DNA of 64,000 bases. Origin: Stratiolaelaps scimitus. Taxonomy: Eukaryota > Arthropoda > Arachnida > Mesostigmata > Laelapidae. Each line of letters starts with the position of its first letter. Position 1 is the stretch's first letter. The notes under the pieces were generated by a model. The model was given only the letters and a program-made list of their open reading frames with translations, had not been told where the DNA came from and ran no database searches. A program made the translations under genes and the position numbers. Of this stretch, positions 60,024 to 64,000 are shown in pieces. The stretch spans positions 11,408,001-11,472,000 of the forward strand of contig JABWDB010000004.1 in NCBI GenBank assembly GCA_019614645.1, read 5' to 3'.

Positions 60024-63000
60024 GTAGGCATCAGTGAAGTTCTCTCGAACGTCCATCAACATTGTGTAGACTGGCGCGGCGACGCTCCAGTACGGCTCTC
60101 CTCGGACGCAATTGAAGTCAATTGCGCACGTGAGCCAAGTACACGTTTCGTCGAAACATCATGTAAAACACCCCGTGTGGCCTGTATGCCTCTGTCTTGA
60201 TGATAAGTGTTATTGACGGTCCACACGACATCTATCTGCTCGATGTGCAGCCACATGTACGCACATTTGCGTTTCGAGCCACGAAGCAATTGAGACAGAC
60301 TGCACGTTGATTACAGGTGGTTTAAATATCGAAATAGCCGACCCCCGTAGGCTATGTTGTCGGCCGCACGATATGTTGTCGTTATTGTTGTCATACATTG
60401 ACTTCTCTATCACCCCGCGTTTCTCGGTATGACCTGCGCAAATGTGACGAGGTCGAATACTCGGTGGCATAGTAATCATGCAATTAGATAGTCGTCCCAT
60501 AGAGACATGTAGCTCGGGGGTGGCGGGGATAGGAGAAGCAGCGTCTGTTAATTGGACCGAGACCGCCTGGGAAGCCGGACCGCGTATATATGTACATATC
60601 GGCCGCCTTACGTGAGTACTCACACACGATGGGCATAGGGCAGCGGGCTGTATGCATACGTTCAGGTTCTCGCTCGTGTTGTATGTGTCCGCGAATATGG
60701 GCCGGTCGGGCCTGAGAAAGAACCATCTCAAAGGAACTGAGGAAGCATCTGTGCAGCAATTGAATCGTTGCTGCACGTTCAAATGAAATCACAACTGTGG
60801 CGCGCTGAGGGCGCTGCTGGATTGTGCGAGCGTGGGTGGGGCTGGTGTTCCAGCACGTTATTGGATTACCTCTCTCAAATACAGTTTCAGCGGGACAGAA
60901 GTGTTGTGGCACAGTTGGCAAGGATCGCACACCCAAACTAACTAGTCGACTTCGTCCACTCGTGGGGGCAAGTGGACTAATTGCGTTTGTAGCGTGGTGT
61001 CGTCTTGCCGGTCGCCTTCTGCTACAGCGCTGGTCGTGGGTCGCTGTCTGCGGGCGCGTGTCTTTCTCTCCGTAAGACCCAAGACCGATTCGAAATAAAG
61101 ACCAATCAGTAGAGTTAGCAGTGCAGCTATCACAGTGGTTTCTGCAGCATGGGCCTCTTGTGCTGTCGCCACCCTTATCGGTTTCAGTGTCGAATTATTG
61201 CAAAATTGCATTCATACTTCGTAATTGCGGGTGACCCTCCCCACCACCACTAACCACGTTAGTCTAACCCTCAAACCACTCGTCGAGCTCGTAGCATTCG
61301 TCCGACTGCAACGCTGTGAGGTCCGCAGAATAGCCGCCCTTACAGGATAGGGGTCATTTGTCAAGGAGGCGCACGGAGATTACTTATGTGCACGCACACG
61401 TTAGCGTACACGTCGCTAGATATACGCTTCTCTCGGATTATGACTGCTACTATTAAAAGCATCACCACTACGCGACTACCAGCAGGATCAGCAAGGAGCA
61501 CGGTTTGAAGTCCAAGGCCTTCTTCCTTGAGATCGTACGAGTCATACGCAATCGAGCTATGATAGTGCGAGCCACGTGGGTTCTTTTCGCCGCAAAGTTT
61601 TTACCGCGAAAAATCCGCGGTACGAGGTCTTCATTCATCTAGCGAGCATACGCTACGCTCGCACCTGGAATCACCTGGAACAGGTGCCTACCCTATCCTT
61701 CACGTCAGCGTTGGTGCCTTCCGAGGCTCACGTCCCCATGCTCCCATTACGGCCTGTGGATTCGCTGTGGAAATCGTCAAGATTCCCCCTCGGTCGTTCA
61801 CATTGCCTTCTGCTGATTTCTCGCCACAGGAGATCCGAGTCGCGAAATCAGTCCGTATGAGCAATGCATAGATTACCAAGGAGTGTGTGCGTGTGTACGT
61901 GAAGGCGAGAGGGTGAGGCTTTGCATGAGTTCGGGACACCCCCTGACGACGGCGCTCGTGGTCCAACATCAATCAACGTAGGGCCGCCGGGCTGTAACAA
62001 GACGGCACAACGGTGTGCATCACGAAACGCTCGAGACGTTTGCTCGCAGCTTTCGTCCCACCTCGTGAGTTTGCCTGGACAGTTTGTTTTCGAATCTGGC
62101 TGCCTGGAGCTGCCCAACACCGCATACTTCAGTGGCGGTGGCCTGTCGCTAGGTTGCTTACGTTACTTTGGTATGCGTCCTTTCATGCCGCCTTAGCCCG
62201 CTGCTGCCTGACCAGGCGCCTCGGTCGGTCGGCCCGGCCTGGTCTGGTCTCGCGTTACACTTATCTTCCTGGCTCAACCCATACCCTACACCGGTCTCGT
62301 ACAGACGTGCCTTTACCGTGTTTCCCCACTAGCCCACCAACAGATAGCTGCCACATGAGCCGCGAGGTGCATCGTACTCCGAAGCAGTCGTGACAGCTGG
62401 AGCTTCTTTCTACCTTTGTCAAGGGCTGTCATGTTTCCAGCTAGTGCCTGAAGCGTTGCGTTTAACGCCACTAGCCCATAAAGAGCGATACTGTCGGCTG
62501 GACGATACTTTACAGCTGCTGTTGAGGCTGTTACCAGGATAACATTGGACGATGCTTATTCTAGCATTTTACCGGAGTTCGATTGAGGTGGTCTTTTTCT
62601 TGTTATGATGCTTATGAGAAAGAAGTTTATGCGAACGTTTCGTCAGTATTTGTAATATATTGTTTTACATGTGTAATCACTGCTAGCAAAAATATATATA
62701 TGTATATACCTCAAGGATAATCTAAAAGTGTCTCGGGCTTAGTACGAGATAACTTGTTCTTGCAGTGGCGAGAGAAATATGAAAGAGATAAGCTCGATCG
62801 GATTTGTCGGCGGGCTGCCGACGCGTATAACCATGAGGCGGCAGTGCGGCCAACGAACTGTTAGCCGCTACCTCCGTTACTCCTATTCGCCTCGTAGGAG
62901 TCATTGTTACGTTCACGTTACTCGATGACTGGCCAGACTACTCTGTTATTAATACCTTTTCTCCTAACCAAAGCCGCGCCACATACGCATTTATTCCACA

Positions 63001-63167
63001 CGACCTCCCAAATAGACTCCACGTTTTCTCAGTATCGCACATAAGCGTCTATTCCATAGATACCTGATCCGCGCTACGAATCGGGCAGATGTTGAGAGTG
63101 AACAAAGAAATACAAGAATACCGGGAGAACTGCCCAAGCGAAAGACACGATTCGGATCACGATTGCG

Positions 63168-63343
63168 AGTCCGGTGGCCTGATGGTTTTGCATTCGCGTG
63201 GATCTTGCACTCGGATGACACATGAAGGTGCACGGGTTCGATCCCCTACCGTTGCACATTTGCATTTCAAAGCGTCAGTCTCATGAAGCAATACCAGACC
63301 GTGGACGTAAACTATAGTGTGCGAGCCATCCTGGAGGATTTAC
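63168..63343 (+). repeat. tRNA-derived SINE-like repeat, best B box
   Basis: This copy holds the most canonical RNA polymerase III B box, GGGTTCGATCCCC at 63234-63246, with an A-box-like GTGGCCTGATGG at about 63174-63185. The shared body GTTGCACATTTGCATTTC follows at about 63251-63268, then ATGAAGCAATACC, ACCGTGGACGT and CCTGGAGGATTTAC. The A-to-B spacing of about 60 bases is longer than in an ordinary tRNA. The flanks of the B box do not close a cloverleaf, so this is a tRNA-derived repeat and not a tRNA gene. Confidence 0.72.
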
Positions 63344-63527
63344 AATTGCATAAATGCCGAAATTCGTGCAGGCGAATGTAATTGTCTTGAATGCCTCTCG
63401 CACCATTGCTATAGTGCAACATGTTAGCTGTACTTTGCAAGTGGGTTAACGTTAGTTAACCAGATTGAGTATGATGTGCATAATATGTATGATTATACAA
63501 GGCACATAAGTACAAGGTGTAGTGTAT

Positions 63528-63557
63528 CTATATATATATATATATATATGTATATAT
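63528..63557. repeat. (TA)n microsatellite
   Basis: TA tract with one TG interruption, about 180 bases after the SINE-like copy at 63168-63343. It may or may not be that element's tail. Confidence 0.88.
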
Positions 63558-64000
63558 AATCTTCGAGTCAGAAAAGCCCGGTGTTGAATTGATTGTTGAT
63601 GACTTGCCCATTTTCTCTATAAACTTGTGCCTGCATCATTTGTCTGGAATATCTCTTCAACAAAATATAATAGCTATCTGGGCAAGCATAGAACGACAGT
63701 TTACCGTGATCTACACAAAATAGTAATTAATTTGCACTGCAACGGCAACTGGCGTTGCCTTTCTATCGAAGAATCGCCTTGGCAACAGTTACAATAAGAA
63801 GCGGACTTCCACGCGGAATGTTACATCGTACATGATAGCACGCACGAGTTACATGCGTCTTGTATACTACTCAAACCAGTCTCTAGCGGTGGCCAGCAAC
63901 AGTCGCACGAACACGGATTATCACGTTGGCAATTGCCACACCGGCTCGTCTACTTCTCAGGCAGTAATCGGCAACTCTCGACGAATTGACACACATCGTA
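63558..64000. other. No feature seen
   Basis: No repeat, exon or motif that I can support. Confidence 0.4.

Larger units (their letters stand above)
53360..63167. other. Long stretch with no supported gene
   Basis: Ordinary-looking DNA with scattered short TA tracts. The longest frames (60210-60782 minus, 58438-58806 plus) have skewed Ser/Arg/Cys composition and no motif. Nothing else can be supported. Confidence 0.4.

Noticed and set aside
60210..60782. 190-codon minus-strand frame
   Set aside because: Composition is patchy, overlapping frames exist in other phases, and there is no splice, promoter or family evidence.

Overview
The window reads as animal nuclear DNA and most resembles an arthropod. 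No stretch shows tightly packed long genes, ribosome binding sites or operons. It has dozens of dinucleotide microsatellites ((TA)n, (GA)n, (CT)n, (GT)n), two decayed mariner (Tc1/mariner, DD34D) transposases and a dispersed tRNA-derived repeat family. Reading frames are short and lie on both strands. An arthropod host is an inference from this mix; the species cannot be read from the sequence.

Most of the 64 kb looks intronic or intergenic. The best supported features are mobile elements. A plus-strand mariner relic lies at about 6.8-7.4 kb and a minus-strand relic of a different mariner lineage at about 41.5-42.15 kb. A SINE-like family has near full-length copies at 39.4 and 63.2 kb, a 5'-diverged copy at 9.1 kb, and short 3' pieces in the opposite orientation at 28.5, 43.95 and 53.3 kb. 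Simple repeats punctuate the whole window. A four-unit degenerate 32-bp minisatellite lies near 4.2 kb.

No gene is recognised by family. Candidate exons are reported where an open frame meets plausible splice or polyadenylation signals. On the minus strand these are a three-exon, phase-consistent model at 27.6-29.0 kb, a 3' terminal exon with an AATAAA signal at 45.8-46.1 kb, and single internal-exon candidates at 42.5 kb and 50.3 kb. On the plus strand there is an internal-exon candidate at 38.2 kb, and possible first exons at 12.18 kb and 35.4 kb. TATA-type core-promoter candidates lie at 5.76, 32.87, 33.06 and 39.33 kb. In a window this size many frames of 60-100 codons are expected by chance, so confidence in all coding calls is low.

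The GC-rich islands at about 5.8-6.3, 11.5-12.6, 22.7-23.1 and 33.0-38.0 kb are the likeliest gene-start neighbourhoods. Several perfect or near-perfect hairpins are the main structures left unexplained: 49.08-49.13, 33.47-33.56, 5.30-5.37, 40.18-40.24 and 6.715-6.749 kb.
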